Shown here one piece after another: positions 23,875 through 31,690 of a stretch of 34,739 nt of DNA (position 1 is its first letter; each line of letters opens with the position of its first letter). Position numbers and translations under genes: made by a program. Source of the DNA: JACIWG01 sp049969935 (GTDB lineage Archaea > Thermoproteota > Nitrososphaeria > JACIWG01). The notes under the pieces are model-generated. The model searched no databases. It was not told where the DNA came from and saw nothing but the letters and a program-made list of their open reading frames with translations. The DNA is taken from NCBI GenBank assembly GCA_049969935.1, contig JBMFNX010000018.1, positions 1 to 34,739 of the forward strand, read 5' to 3'.

Positions 23875-25353
23875 ATGATAGCATTTTCTCTTCTCCAAAT
23901 AATAATAGTGCCAATATTTATGGCAATAGTAATAATGCTTTTTGGTAAAATATTGGGCCAAAAATGTGGTTGGCTATCCTTCGCATCCCTACTCTATGTC
24001 ACGTGCATTATGTTGGCTGAAATGTTAAACCTGCCCAGCATCGGATATTCGCTGCTTGAATCCTATTCTTGGGCTCCACTTGTAGGTAACTTTACCCTAC
24101 TATTAGATGGTGTTAGCGGTATTATGGCATTAACAATCACAATACTTTCTCTTGTAATCTCATTATATTCGATAAAATACATGGAGCATGAAGAGAGTTT
24201 CGACCTCTACAATGTACTTTATCTACTCTACTACTCTGGTATGGTTGGAACCGTATTGTCAACCAATCTTGCAATATTTTTCCTCTTCTTTGAGCTCATG
24301 CTTATTCCATCATGGATTCTTATAGGCGTCTGGGGTACAGGTGAAAGGGAAAAGGTTGCTCTAAAATATTTCTTGTTTACTGAAGCGGGTGCTGTTGTAA
24401 TGCTTGCTGGCATAGGCGGGGCATACATGATTACAGGCTCCTTTGACCTTTTCGTTATAGCTGAAAAGGCTGCCCTCATGCCCAAGAATATACTTTATCC
24501 AATCGCTGTTCTTATTTTGATAGGACTTTTTGTTAAAATGGCAATCTTCCCACTACATAACTGGCTTCCAGACGCCCATGCTGAAGCACCTACACCAATA
24601 AGTGCTCTGCTTTCTCCTGCAATGATAGGTATTGGAGGATATGCTGCAATAAGAATTCTTTACACATCATTTCCAACTGTAGCTTTCGACAACAACTTCA
24701 CATTTATTTTAACACTGCTTTCTGTGATAACAATGGCCTATGGTGGGATAATGGCCTTCGCGCAAGATGATATAAAAAGGCTTCTCGCATACTCTAGTAT
24801 AAGCCAAATGGGATACATGCTTTTCGGAATAGCTTCAGCATCAATAATAGGTTTGACTGGATCACTTATAATATACGTTAGTCATGGGCTAAGTAAAGCA
24901 GCACTATTCATGATATCAGGTGTTTTCATGCACAATCTTAAGACAAGAAAGATAAGTGAACTCGGTGGACTAGCTCCAAAAATGCCTCTCACAGCCATTT
25001 CCACTCTAGTAAGTTTTCTAGGTCTAGCCGGCGTCCCACCACTCGTAGGCTTCTGGGGTGAGTTCTTCATATTCTCTGGTGCCATGTACAGGAGCTTTAA
25101 TCCAATAGACTATCTAAAACTTTTAACTGTAGTAGTTGGTATACTTGTATCCATACTCACCGCAGGATACGGTTTATGGACTGTTAGAAGAATATTCTAT
25201 GGTGAACCAAATGAAAGGTATAGGGATGTAAGGGATCCAGAATGGGAAATGTTAATCCCAATAGTTGCCATGACCGTTTTAGCCATAGTCCTCGGCGTAT
25301 ACCCTGCACCATTAACATCAATATTGTCCAACATTATTAAGAACCTATTCTAG
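23875..25353 (+). CDS. nuoM: NuoM-like antiporter subunit
   Basis: A 492-residue subunit with about 14 helices and all main proton-path residues: helix 5 Glu in FFLFFELMLIPSWIL, helix 7 Lys in LFVKMAIFPLHNWLPDAH, then AEAPTPISALLSP, and the helix 11 His/Lys in SHGLSKAALF. It is the last gene of the operon; after its TAG comes an A/T-rich stretch and a new promoter for the cupin gene. GGGTGAG is the ribosome binding site. Together with the N-like and L-like subunits it gives three antiporter modules. Confidence 0.95.
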   Translation: MIAFSLLQIIIVPIFMAIVIMLFGKILGQKCGWLSFASLLYVTCIMLAEMLNLPSIGYSLLESYSWAPLVGNFTLLLDGVSGIMALTITILSLVISLYSIKYMEHEESFDLYNVLYLLYYSGMVGTVLSTNLAIFFLFFELMLIPSWILIGVWGTGEREKVALKYFLFTEAGAVVMLAGIGGAYMITGSFDLFVIAEKAALMPKNILYPIAVLILIGLFVKMAIFPLHNWLPDAHAEAPTPISALLSPAMIGIGGYAAIRILYTSFPTVAFDNNFTFILTLLSVITMAYGGIMAFAQDDIKRLLAYSSISQMGYMLFGIASASIIGLTGSLIIYVSHGLSKAALFMISGVFMHNLKTRKISELGGLAPKMPLTAISTLVSFLGLAGVPPLVGFWGEFFIFSGAMYRSFNPIDYLKLLTVVVGILVSILTAGYGLWTVRRIFYGEPNERYRDVRDPEWEMLIPIVAMTVLAIVLGVYPAPLTSILSNIIKNLF

Positions 25354-25396
25354 TCTAAACAAAATTTTTTAACATGCCTCAACTTTACCATAAGGT

Positions 25397-25807
25397 ATGT
25401 CGGAAGCGTTTAATTTTGTTAAAGATGTATATGATGCAGCAGCCTATAAAGTGACTAAACCTGAAGGCTGTAACAGGACCGTGGCAATATTATTAGATAA
25501 TAATGATGGTGCAAAGAATCTTTCAATGGGCATATGTGTTATTGACCCACAGAGTAAAATACCATTCCACACCCACGAAAACGAAGAGGAGGCAATGTAC
25601 GTGTTAAGTGGTGAAGGCATTTTTAAGGTCGGTGACCAAGAAAAAAGGATACGTGAAGGTTCAATACTATTCTGTCCACCCAAGGCCGGTCACCAGATAA
25701 TAAATACAGGCAATAGTGAACTACGATTCATATTCGTATACAGTCCAGCTGGTCCTGAACAAAATATTAAGAAAGTCGGTCAATTGATAGGCACTATGAA
25801 AAAATAG
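25397..25807 (+). CDS. Single-domain cupin protein
   Basis: A 136-residue cupin. Motif 1 is PFHTHENEEEAMYVLSGEG with His58, His60 and Glu64 or Glu65 as metal ligands, and motif 2 is GSILFCPPKAGHQIINTG with His99. It probably binds a divalent metal and could be an isomerase, dioxygenase-like enzyme or ligand sensor. TATA-like AAATTTTTTAAC lies about 29 bases upstream, so its transcript starts at the ATG, separate from the hydrogenase operon. Its last 14 bases overlap the end of the convergent isomerase gene. No close function can be given. Confidence 0.85.
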   Translation: MSEAFNFVKDVYDAAAYKVTKPEGCNRTVAILLDNNDGAKNLSMGICVIDPQSKIPFHTHENEEEAMYVLSGEGIFKVGDQEKRIREGSILFCPPKAGHQIINTGNSELRFIFVYSPAGPEQNIKKVGQLIGTMKK

Positions 25808-26615
25808 TCTGTCTCAAATAGTTTAAAGAGTTCTTTGCTGCATCCTCTGCACTAGGAAATGGGAGACATTCAATAGTATACCATCCATCATATCCTATTT
25901 TTTTCAACATTTTAAGGATCCTGCTAAAATCGATATGTCCATATCCTAGAGGCATTTTTTTAGTGTCAGAAAATTTAACATGCCAAATCTTTTCCCCAGA
26001 ATATTCGATAGCATCCTCTATCCTTAATTCCTCTATATTCATGTGATAAGTATTTACGAGTATACCAGTGTTTTCTAAGGAAAGTCTTTTTATCAAATTA
26101 TAGGTTTCTGAAAGGTCATTTAAAAAGCTTGTTTCGTAACCATTCAATGGTTCTATCAATATTTTTATGCCAAAATCCTTCGCCCTCTTGTCTAGTATCT
26201 TTAATGAAGCCTGCAACCATACCTCAGACCGCTCTTCTCTCACACTTTTGCCGACAATTTTTCCAATGATAAGTGGTGTAGAAAGTTCTCGGGCTACAGA
26301 TAAACCTGACATGGTAACATCTAAGGTTCTACCCCTAATAACAGGATTAGAACTTGTAAAAGAATAGTTTAAGTGAGTGTTATAATGGTCTGTTGAAAGT
26401 CCAGCGACCTCTATTCCACAATTATTAAATATTCCATTTAACTGCTTAACCAAAATGCCAATATTAAACATTAATGGTATAATTACACCATCATATCCTA
26501 ATTCTCTTAGAAACTTTAAACCCTTCTCAAGATCCTTTTGCTCATTGATGTCTTTAAAAATATTTTTAACCTTGTATCCAATATCTTCGGAGATTACAAA
26601 ACCAAATTTTGGCAA
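25794..26615 (-). CDS. Sugar phosphate isomerase/epimerase-like TIM barrel (xylose isomerase-like)
   Basis: A 273-residue AP-endonuclease-2/xylose isomerase-like TIM barrel. Seen: ILIEPLNGYETSFLNDL with the conserved Glu metal ligand, GILVNTYHMNIEE with a His ligand, WHVKFSDTKKMPLGYGHIDF with His and Asp, and YTIECLPFP with the final Glu. These are the metal sites of hydroxypyruvate isomerase, tagatose epimerase and IolE-type enzymes. Start is TTG at 26615; a TATA-like stretch about 30 bases upstream (near 26641-26650) supports a leaderless message. The substrate is unknown, but nearby glycerate genes make hydroxypyruvate/tartronate-semialdehyde a candidate. Confidence 0.85.
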   Translation of the reverse strand: MPKFGFVISEDIGYKVKNIFKDINEQKDLEKGLKFLRELGYDGVIIPLMFNIGILVKQLNGIFNNCGIEVAGLSTDHYNTHLNYSFTSSNPVIRGRTLDVTMSGLSVARELSTPLIIGKIVGKSVREERSEVWLQASLKILDKRAKDFGIKILIEPLNGYETSFLNDLSETYNLIKRLSLENTGILVNTYHMNIEELRIEDAIEYSGEKIWHVKFSDTKKMPLGYGHIDFSRILKMLKKIGYDGWYTIECLPFPSAEDAAKNSLNYLRQTIFS

Positions 26616-26708
26616 CTCAAAACAATTACCTATCGAATGATATAAAATTTTTGTATTAGGAAAACTTAAAATATCCAGAACATATCACCATTTTATAAGT
26701 GAAAAGAT

Positions 26709-27095
26709 ATGGCTTCCAAAAAAATTTTAATAGAATTTGAGAACGTAGGTTTTGTTGAAGGAGAAATATGGGATCAAGTAAACCCTAAAACCTATGAAGC
26801 ATTTGTCAAACATATACCATTTGAGTCAGAAGCTAACACTTGGGGAAAAGAAATATACTTTGACACACCAGTAAATATTTCCATTGAAAATGGTAAGAGA
26901 AAAGTTGAAGTCGGCGACATAGCCTACTGGCCCCCAGGACGTTCAATGTGCCTATTCTTTGGCCCAACACCCGCCAGCTCTGGCCCAGAGCCTGTTGCAG
27001 CAAGTCCAGTAAATGTCTTTGGAAAGATCACAAAGAACATCGAAATTCTGTCAAAGGTTAGAGATGGTACAAAAATAGTAGTAAAATTTGCATGA
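26709..27095 (+). CDS. Cyclophilin-like DUF369 (TM1367-type) protein
   Basis: A 128-residue beta-barrel protein of the cyclophilin-like DUF369 family. It carries EVGDIAYWPPGRSMCLFFGPTP near residues 72-93, the most conserved stretch of the family, and SPVNVFGKI after it. Family members have a cyclophilin-like fold but lack the peptidyl-prolyl isomerase active site, and their function is unknown. It stands between divergent genes, with no gene in the 100 or so bases on either side. A weak TATA-like TTTTATAAG lies too near the start to place a promoter with confidence. Confidence 0.82.
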   Translation: MASKKILIEFENVGFVEGEIWDQVNPKTYEAFVKHIPFESEANTWGKEIYFDTPVNISIENGKRKVEVGDIAYWPPGRSMCLFFGPTPASSGPEPVAASPVNVFGKITKNIEILSKVRDGTKIVVKFA

Positions 27096-27230
27096 TCAAA
27101 TAACATTATCCTTTCCACCAACAATATTTAACTATAAACAACGAGACAATCTTCACAATAAATATACTTTTTTAAACCAACTTCTATTTTCCAAAAAATA
27201 TATTTACCATTATCACAGAGAAGTAAGAGG

Positions 27231-28250
27231 GTGATTAATATTCCCAAACCTAAAGTTGTCTTAACAAGAAAAATATTGGAACCTGGCCTATCTATTCTAA
27301 AAGAAAATTGTGATGTAGTAGTCAGAGAAGATGTAAGGCCACCAACAAAACAGGAAATAATAGAACTAGTAAAAGATGCCGACGGCCTAGTATGCCAGAT
27401 AACTGAAAAAATTGATAAGGACATATATGAAGCCGGCAAAAAATTGCGTGTAGTAAGCACTGTAAGTGTAGGCTTTGATCACATAGATGTTCCAGAGGCT
27501 ACAAAAAGAGGAATCTACGTCTGCTACACTCCAGGCGTTCTCACAAACGCTACTGCGGACTTCGCTTGGACACTTATTATGGCTGCATCAAGAAGGATTG
27601 TGGAAGCTGACAAATATGTTAGAGACGGTAAGTGGGTTATACCTTGGGCTATAGACATGTTCCTCGGCTACGACGTATATGGTGCAACATTAGGTGTTGT
27701 AGGCGTTGGTAGGATAGGGCAGGCTGTCATAGAAAGAGCAAAAGGCTTTAACATGAAAATAATCTACTATGATGTGATAAGGAGGCAGGATCTGGAGCAG
27801 CAACTTGGAATAGAATACTGTGAACTCAACGAGCTTCTTAAAAGAGCTGACATAGTAACAATACATGTTCCAAGAACAAAAGAAACAATAGGCCTGATAA
27901 ACGAAAACAATCTAAAGCTGATGAAGAAGACAGCAGTACTAGTTAATACTTCAAGAGGCGGTATCGTTGACGAAAAGGCTCTGTATAAGGCTTTAAAGGA
28001 GGGATGGATATTTGCTGCTGGACTAGATGTGTTCGAAAAGGAGCCGACACCAGTAGACAACCCACTACTAACACTACCAAATGTTGTAGTCGCACCACAC
28101 ATAGCCAGTGCAACAGTACAGTCTAGAACAAAAATGTCAGAGCTTGCAGCAGTAAACCTAGTAAAAGTTCTCAAGGGTGAAGAGCCGCCAGCACTAGTTA
28201 ATCCGGACGTGAAAAAGATTAGGCCCCTAGATCAGGTGAGGATGATCTAA
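27231..28250 (+). CDS. D-2-hydroxyacid dehydrogenase (glyoxylate/hydroxypyruvate reductase type)
   Basis: A 339-residue NAD(P)-dependent D-2-hydroxyacid dehydrogenase. The nucleotide-binding loop is GVVGVGRIGQAV; the catalytic Arg is in NTSRGGIVDEKAL, Glu in GLDVFEKEP and His in APHIASAT, the complete Arg-Glu-His triad. The early SVGFDHIDVPEATKRGIYVC and TADFAWTLIMAASRRI segments are typical of the glyoxylate/hydroxypyruvate reductases of archaea. It probably reduces hydroxypyruvate or glyoxylate to D-glycerate or glycolate. Start is GTG at 27231 with a TATA-like AAAATATATTTA about 30 bases upstream. The next gene follows at one base and has its own Shine-Dalgarno site (GGTGAG) inside this gene. 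Confidence 0.92.
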   Translation: MINIPKPKVVLTRKILEPGLSILKENCDVVVREDVRPPTKQEIIELVKDADGLVCQITEKIDKDIYEAGKKLRVVSTVSVGFDHIDVPEATKRGIYVCYTPGVLTNATADFAWTLIMAASRRIVEADKYVRDGKWVIPWAIDMFLGYDVYGATLGVVGVGRIGQAVIERAKGFNMKIIYYDVIRRQDLEQQLGIEYCELNELLKRADIVTIHVPRTKETIGLINENNLKLMKKTAVLVNTSRGGIVDEKALYKALKEGWIFAAGLDVFEKEPTPVDNPLLTLPNVVVAPHIASATVQSRTKMSELAAVNLVKVLKGEEPPALVNPDVKKIRPLDQVRMI

Positions 28251-28251
28251 A

Positions 28252-29166
28252 ATGGTCTTCACAGTACAGGTTAAAAAGAACGGTTTATGTTTTTCATCGG
28301 AGTTCCCATGGAAGCTTGGTATAGTACTATTCATGGCATATCCTTCACTGCAAAAAAGTGAAGACGAGCTTGAGAAGGCGATAAAGTTTCTAACATTAGA
28401 CAATTTCTTTGACAGGCTAGAGGTTCAAAGGATAAGTGATGACGGCTGGAACAAGATCAAAAAGCATGTTGGAAACGTTGACGTTGCAAGAGCCCTCCAA
28501 CCCGACATATTGGCTGGAAAAAACTTGAGCGCACTAGATGAAGCAAAAAGAAAAGAGGCTGTTGAATACGTTAAAAGTGAAATGGCTGTCTGGCTTAAGA
28601 GGGGTGTACAAGAGTTTGCAATATGCTCGGGGCAAATAACCACAAGCATAGAAGAGGGAAAGAGACAGTTCACCAAATCTATAAAAGAGCTTGCAGAATA
28701 TGCTCTAAAAAACTGTGCGACAATCTCACTTGAAACCTTTGATATCGACAAAGATAAGAGGCAAGTTATAGGTCCAGTACATGATGCTGCAAAGCTTGTG
28801 AAGGAAATAAGAAAAGAGTATCCAAACGTCTTCCTCATATGGGATCAAAGTCACGCACCACTCTTAGGCGAAACACCGGATGTTCTAAGAGAGTATGCGG
28901 ACATACTTGGTGTTATCCACATAGGCTGCGGTCTCAAGGCTAAGGAAGGCTTACTGGACTGGCATCCCGTATATCATACACCAGGCGCCTTAAACGATGA
29001 AAACGACCTTGCAAAACTATTTAACGTTTTACTTGAAATCGGCTACTGTGGACCTGTAACAGTTGAAATTAAGCCACAAGAGGGTCAAACTTCAGAAGAA
29101 GTGGTTAACAGCGCTAAAGGTGCAATATATACAGCCTACTCTCTTGCAATAAAGAAACTTCTTTAA
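28252..29166 (+). CDS. Xylose isomerase-like TIM-barrel protein
   Basis: A 304-residue TIM-barrel protein of the AP-endonuclease-2 superfamily, distantly related to the one at 25794. Possible metal ligands: the Glu in ISLETFDID, Asp and His in IWDQSHAPLLGE, His in GVIHIGCGLK, and Glu in VTVEIKPQE. It starts one base after the stop of the hydroxyacid dehydrogenase, clearly the same transcript. It may interconvert the substrate of that enzyme. A pyrimidine-rich run with a C7 and a T5 tract follows the stop and could end the transcript. Confidence 0.82.
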   Translation: MVFTVQVKKNGLCFSSEFPWKLGIVLFMAYPSLQKSEDELEKAIKFLTLDNFFDRLEVQRISDDGWNKIKKHVGNVDVARALQPDILAGKNLSALDEAKRKEAVEYVKSEMAVWLKRGVQEFAICSGQITTSIEEGKRQFTKSIKELAEYALKNCATISLETFDIDKDKRQVIGPVHDAAKLVKEIRKEYPNVFLIWDQSHAPLLGETPDVLREYADILGVIHIGCGLKAKEGLLDWHPVYHTPGALNDENDLAKLFNVLLEIGYCGPVTVEIKPQEGQTSEEVVNSAKGAIYTAYSLAIKKLL

Positions 29167-29200
29167 ACCTCCCCCCCATTTTTGTAAAAAATTTTTAACA
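29167..29200 (+). terminator. C7-T5 rich candidate terminator after the two-gene unit
   Basis: Immediately after the TAA there is ACCTCCCCCCCATTTTTG, then A- and T-rich runs. This resembles an archaeal pyrimidine-rich terminator. The next gene begins 85 bases on with its own A/T-rich promoter. Confidence 0.35.
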
Positions 29201-29251
29201 TAATATTAAAGAGAAAAGTAAATTAACATACTATACAAAGCTTTAACCCGT

Positions 29252-30286
29252 ATGCCAATATACTTTCATCCAACAGAATTAGAAAGATTTAGTAAAGAGC
29301 TTCTAATAAAACTGGGCTTCCCTACACAACATTCTGAAATCATATCAAAAAGTCTTGTACTCGCAAACTTGAGGGGTGTCGACTCCCATGGTGTGGTCCG
29401 ATTATCATACTACTCTGATGGCGTCGAAAAAGGCTTAATAAACCCGAACCCGAAAATTAGAATCGTTAAAGAGGACAGATTCTTCACTCTAATAGATGGA
29501 GATAACACTCTCGGGTATGTTCCAGCAACTATGGCAACAGAAAAGGCGATTTCAAAGGCTAAAGAATATGGTGTAGGCGTGTCTGGAGTGAGAAACCTAA
29601 AACATTCGGGCATGCTAGCAAAATATGTTATGCAGGCTGTTGAAGAGAAAATGTTCGCTCTTGCAGTAGCAAATGCTTCCCCAAACATTGCTCTCCCAGG
29701 ATTCAAAAGGCCCGTGGTAGGCACCAACCCTCTAGCAATAGGTTTTCCCGTAGACGGTTCAACCCCAATAATACTTGATATGGCCATGAGTGTTGTTGCA
29801 AGAGGAAAACTTCTTGTTGCATCAAAAAAGGGTTTACCTATCCCAAAAGGCTGGGCCCTAAACGAAAACGGTGAGGAGACAACAGACCCGAATGAGGCGA
29901 TAAAGGGTATGCTCCTGCCAATAGGAGGCTACAAAGGCTTCGGTTTAGCTGTAGCTATAGACATATTGTGTGGAATCGTTTTAGGTGGAGGTTATGGACT
30001 AAAAATACAGCGTTCATGGTTCTCTCAAGGCGGTTTCCTCATACTGGTGTCAAGATTGGATATGGCTAGAAGCTACGAAGAATACTTAAACGATATAAGA
30101 GAATATGTTCGAGAAATGAAGTCAACTCCAGTGGCTGAAGGAGTTAGAGTACTTTTCCCAAACGAAATAGAAGAAGAGTTAGCATGCAAAAGGATGAAAG
30201 AAGGTATACCCGTCGACGAGGAAACATTTTCTGAACTCGTAAAGTTGGCTAAAAAATATGGGCTAACAGAACCGAAGAGCATATAA
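29252..30286 (+). CDS. Ldh2-family malate/L-lactate (2-hydroxyacid) dehydrogenase
   Basis: A 344-residue NAD(P)-dependent oxidoreductase of the Ldh2 family (malate, L-sulfolactate, ureidoglycolate and related dehydrogenases). Seen: ANLRGVDSHGVVRLSYY near residues 38-54 (family signature with His), GVRNLKHSGMLAKYV with the catalytic His, and LPIGGYKGFGLAVAID near 222-237, the nucleotide-binding part. The C-terminal third is complete. The precise 2-hydroxyacid cannot be told. It is downstream of the hydroxyacid dehydrogenase pair and directly followed by the structured GC-rich element. Confidence 0.9.
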   Translation: MPIYFHPTELERFSKELLIKLGFPTQHSEIISKSLVLANLRGVDSHGVVRLSYYSDGVEKGLINPNPKIRIVKEDRFFTLIDGDNTLGYVPATMATEKAISKAKEYGVGVSGVRNLKHSGMLAKYVMQAVEEKMFALAVANASPNIALPGFKRPVVGTNPLAIGFPVDGSTPIILDMAMSVVARGKLLVASKKGLPIPKGWALNENGEETTDPNEAIKGMLLPIGGYKGFGLAVAIDILCGIVLGGGYGLKIQRSWFSQGGFLILVSRLDMARSYEEYLNDIREYVREMKSTPVAEGVRVLFPNEIEEELACKRMKEGIPVDEETFSELVKLAKKYGLTEPKSI

Positions 30287-30314
30287 AAAATTTATAAGGT
30301 GGGCGACCAGAAAG

Positions 30315-30334
30315 CCTAGAGCTTTAGCTCTAGG
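30315..30334 (+). repeat. Perfect 8-bp hairpin, IS605 end-like
   Basis: CCTAGAGC, loop TTTA, then GCTCTAGG, followed at once by ATGAAT. A hairpin of the same plan (pyrimidine-rich stem, TTTA loop, then ATGAAT) is at 34700-34720. It lies 28 bases past the Ldh2 stop, so it could also act as a 3' processing or stability element of that mRNA. Confidence 0.6.
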
Positions 30335-30538
30335 ATGAATGGGCAAAATTTAAATAGTGTTGTGGTTTTCTGAGGTTTGAGGATGTTCCGATGACTGATG
30401 AAGCCTAAAGCCTGTGTCGGCTGAGGTGAGACAGGCAAATTAGCCCATGCGTTAACGAGATGCATGGAATGGGGGAGCTGTGACGCCTCCAAACCAGCAG
30501 ATGAGGTCGGAACGCAACGCCGTAAAGGCAGGCTGAAC

Positions 30539-30573
30539 GCTGGAACCTCGTGGCATAATGCCATGCTTCCAGC
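30539..30573 (+). ncRNA. Two-tier hairpin core of a candidate structured RNA (omega-RNA-like)
   Basis: GCTGGAA (30539-30545) pairs with TTCCAGC (30567-30573), and inside this TGGCAT (30551-30556) pairs with ATGCCA (30558-30563): 13 pairs without mismatch in 35 bases. It is the most stable visible part of the GC-rich island at 30291-30656. Strong paired structure in a GC-rich patch of an AT-rich genome is a common mark of functional RNA. Whether it is expressed is unknown. Confidence 0.4.
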
Positions 30574-30626
30574 AAAACGGGCTGGACGGTGACAGATGAA
30601 GCCTAACCCGAAGTAAAAGCTGGAAG

Positions 30627-30647
30627 CTCCCGACTTAAGTCGCGGAG
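30627..30647 (+). repeat. Second hairpin of the IS605-like remnant
   Basis: CTCCCGACTT and AAGTCGCGGAG pair with one bulged base. The arrangement CGACTTAAGTCG resembles the CGACTTTAGTCG core of IS605-family right ends. It marks the distal end of the remnant, nine bases before the stop codon of the HEPN gene. Confidence 0.5.
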
Positions 30648-30653
30648 AGGACG

Positions 30654-31079
30654 TCACTTAATTACTTCATTCAGTAGCCTGCTAACGTTAAAAAGGACAG
30701 TTTCAGCAGCCTTTAAAGCATATTCTGCATCAGACCTAATATACAGTTCCTCCGGTGAAACACCTGTCTCCTCATCACCATACATAGCCATCTCACGCTC
30801 CTTTCTCAAGCTTCTGGATATTGAGGCAAGCTCATCAATCTTTTTCCTAAACCATTCTGGAAACTTGTCCCTTTCCCTTTTCAAAACAGGTCCAACATCA
30901 TGCCATTTAGGAGGCTCTATTCCAGCAAGCCTCAACGACGCCTTCAAAGCTAATTCAACTGCCTCCTGACATTGTCTAACCACAAAAGGATAGTTTCCAC
31001 CTTCTACTGCCTCCCTAGCATGTCTAATTCTCTCTTCAGCCTGTCTAAGATTTGATTTTGCCAGCTCAAGGTTATTCAA
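30654..31079 (-). CDS. HEPN domain protein (partner of the nucleotidyltransferase)
   Basis: A 141-residue HEPN protein, mostly four helices: LAKSNLRQAEERIRHAREAV, RQCQEAVELALKASLRLAG and a C-terminal pair with SRSLRKEREMAMYG and YALKAAETVLF. The HEPN RNase motif Rx4-6H is not seen; the corresponding place reads REMAMYG, with Tyr but no His, as in many members of the HEPN subfamily paired with MNT proteins. The start is TTG at 31079, set by a strong ribosome binding site (GGGGAGGT) on this strand about eight bases upstream; it overlaps the nucleotidyltransferase stop by eight bases. The pair forms a candidate HEPN-MNT toxin-antitoxin module. The C terminus abuts the IS605-like remnant and may have been shortened by it. 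Confidence 0.85.
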   Translation of the reverse strand: MNNLELAKSNLRQAEERIRHAREAVEGGNYPFVVRQCQEAVELALKASLRLAGIEPPKWHDVGPVLKRERDKFPEWFRKKIDELASISRSLRKEREMAMYGDEETGVSPEELYIRSDAEYALKAAETVLFNVSRLLNEVIK

Positions 31080-31587
31080 TAACTATTACCTCCCCAAACT
31101 TGTAGTCCCTTTTAAGTCTCCAATACCACTTTCTACCAACCCACACCCTTTCAGCTCCAAGTTCCATCAATTTTGTCGAAAGTCTCTCTAAAATTCTTTT
31201 GAAAAAAGAATTTTTATCATATACAATTATACATTCGTCAACCATGTCCAGATATAAGGGTGAAATCCTTTTTGCTTCCTCAATAGTCTTAATTATCGGA
31301 GAAAGTGTGACAAAATATCCTGTTTTCCAAAGATCACTTAAACTTTTTTCGACCAGCTCTTCTGCCCTATCAAACATGGCTATCCTTTCAAACCTCGAAG
31401 TAGGCAAATTTTCTGCTATTAGGAGAAGGTCGACGTCACTATCTTTTCTCATTTGCCCTCTTGCAACACTTCCATATACGATTACAGATACAAGGTTATC
31501 TTTGAATATTAGAAATAGTGCATCAAGTAAATCTTTTATGAGCCTTCTGTAAGGTTCTTCTATGTTTTCAAGACCATTTTTAAACAT
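31072..31587 (-). CDS. MNT-type nucleotidyltransferase (antitoxin of HEPN-MNT pair)
   Basis: A 171-residue minimal nucleotidyltransferase of the pol-beta fold. The signature VYGSVARGQMRKDSDVDLLL (residues 38-57) gives Gly39-Ser40 and the metal-binding Asp51 and Asp53. In characterised HEPN-MNT systems the MNT neutralises the HEPN toxin, in some cases by adding AMP to a tyrosine of it; the Tyr in MAMYG of the neighbour could be such a target. The C-terminal third (after about residue 110) is larger than in minimal MNTs and has a basic end. First gene of the two-gene unit. Confidence 0.88.
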   Translation of the reverse strand: MFKNGLENIEEPYRRLIKDLLDALFLIFKDNLVSVIVYGSVARGQMRKDSDVDLLLIAENLPTSRFERIAMFDRAEELVEKSLSDLWKTGYFVTLSPIIKTIEEAKRISPLYLDMVDECIIVYDKNSFFKRILERLSTKLMELGAERVWVGRKWYWRLKRDYKFGEVIVIE

Positions 31588-31690
31588 TACATTAATTCTA
31601 ACCTTTCCTTTATATAAAGTTACTCAAATGTTATAAGCTATATTCTTCTGTAAAAAATATTTTTAAGATGTTCATGAGAAGACTTCTGTG

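Larger units (their letters stand above)
30291..30656 (+). mobile_element. IS605-family (tnpB 3' end / omega-RNA-like) remnant, GC-rich island
   Basis: This 366-base segment stands out by composition: 30421-30600 is about 56% G+C against roughly one third in the flanks. It begins with a perfect hairpin (30315-30334) followed by ATGAAT and ends with a second one (30627-30647, one-base bulge), each with a stem closing on a short TTTA or TTAA loop, as in IS605 right-end hairpins. Inside, translated with stops and shifts, fragments resemble the tail of TnpB (for example RCMEWGSCDASKPADEV and MKPNPK). No intact TnpB or TnpA is present. It abuts the stop of the HEPN gene on the other strand. Most likely a decayed tnpB tail with its RNA, or a MITE derived from it; a host structured RNA is the alternative. 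Confidence 0.55.

Noticed and set aside
30396..30424. C/D box small RNA (TGATGA at 30396 and CTGA at 30421)
   Set aside because: Only one C and one D box, no C'/D' pair and no flanking terminal stem.
30551..30563. TGGCATAATGCCA palindrome as another Lrp operator (it shares TGGCATAATG with the site at 13476)
   Set aside because: It forms the inner stem of a longer hairpin in the GC-rich island and is not near a promoter, so RNA structure explains it better.
30291..30656. SRP RNA or RNase P RNA as identity of the GC-rich island
   Set aside because: The conserved motifs of these RNAs (the GGAAACGGAGCAG helix 8 type and the GAGGAAAGTCC type) are absent.
30316..30657. Open frame of 113 codons on the minus strand across the GC-rich island
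   Set aside because: It has no family resemblance and runs through the hairpins, so it is a by-product of the structured sequence.
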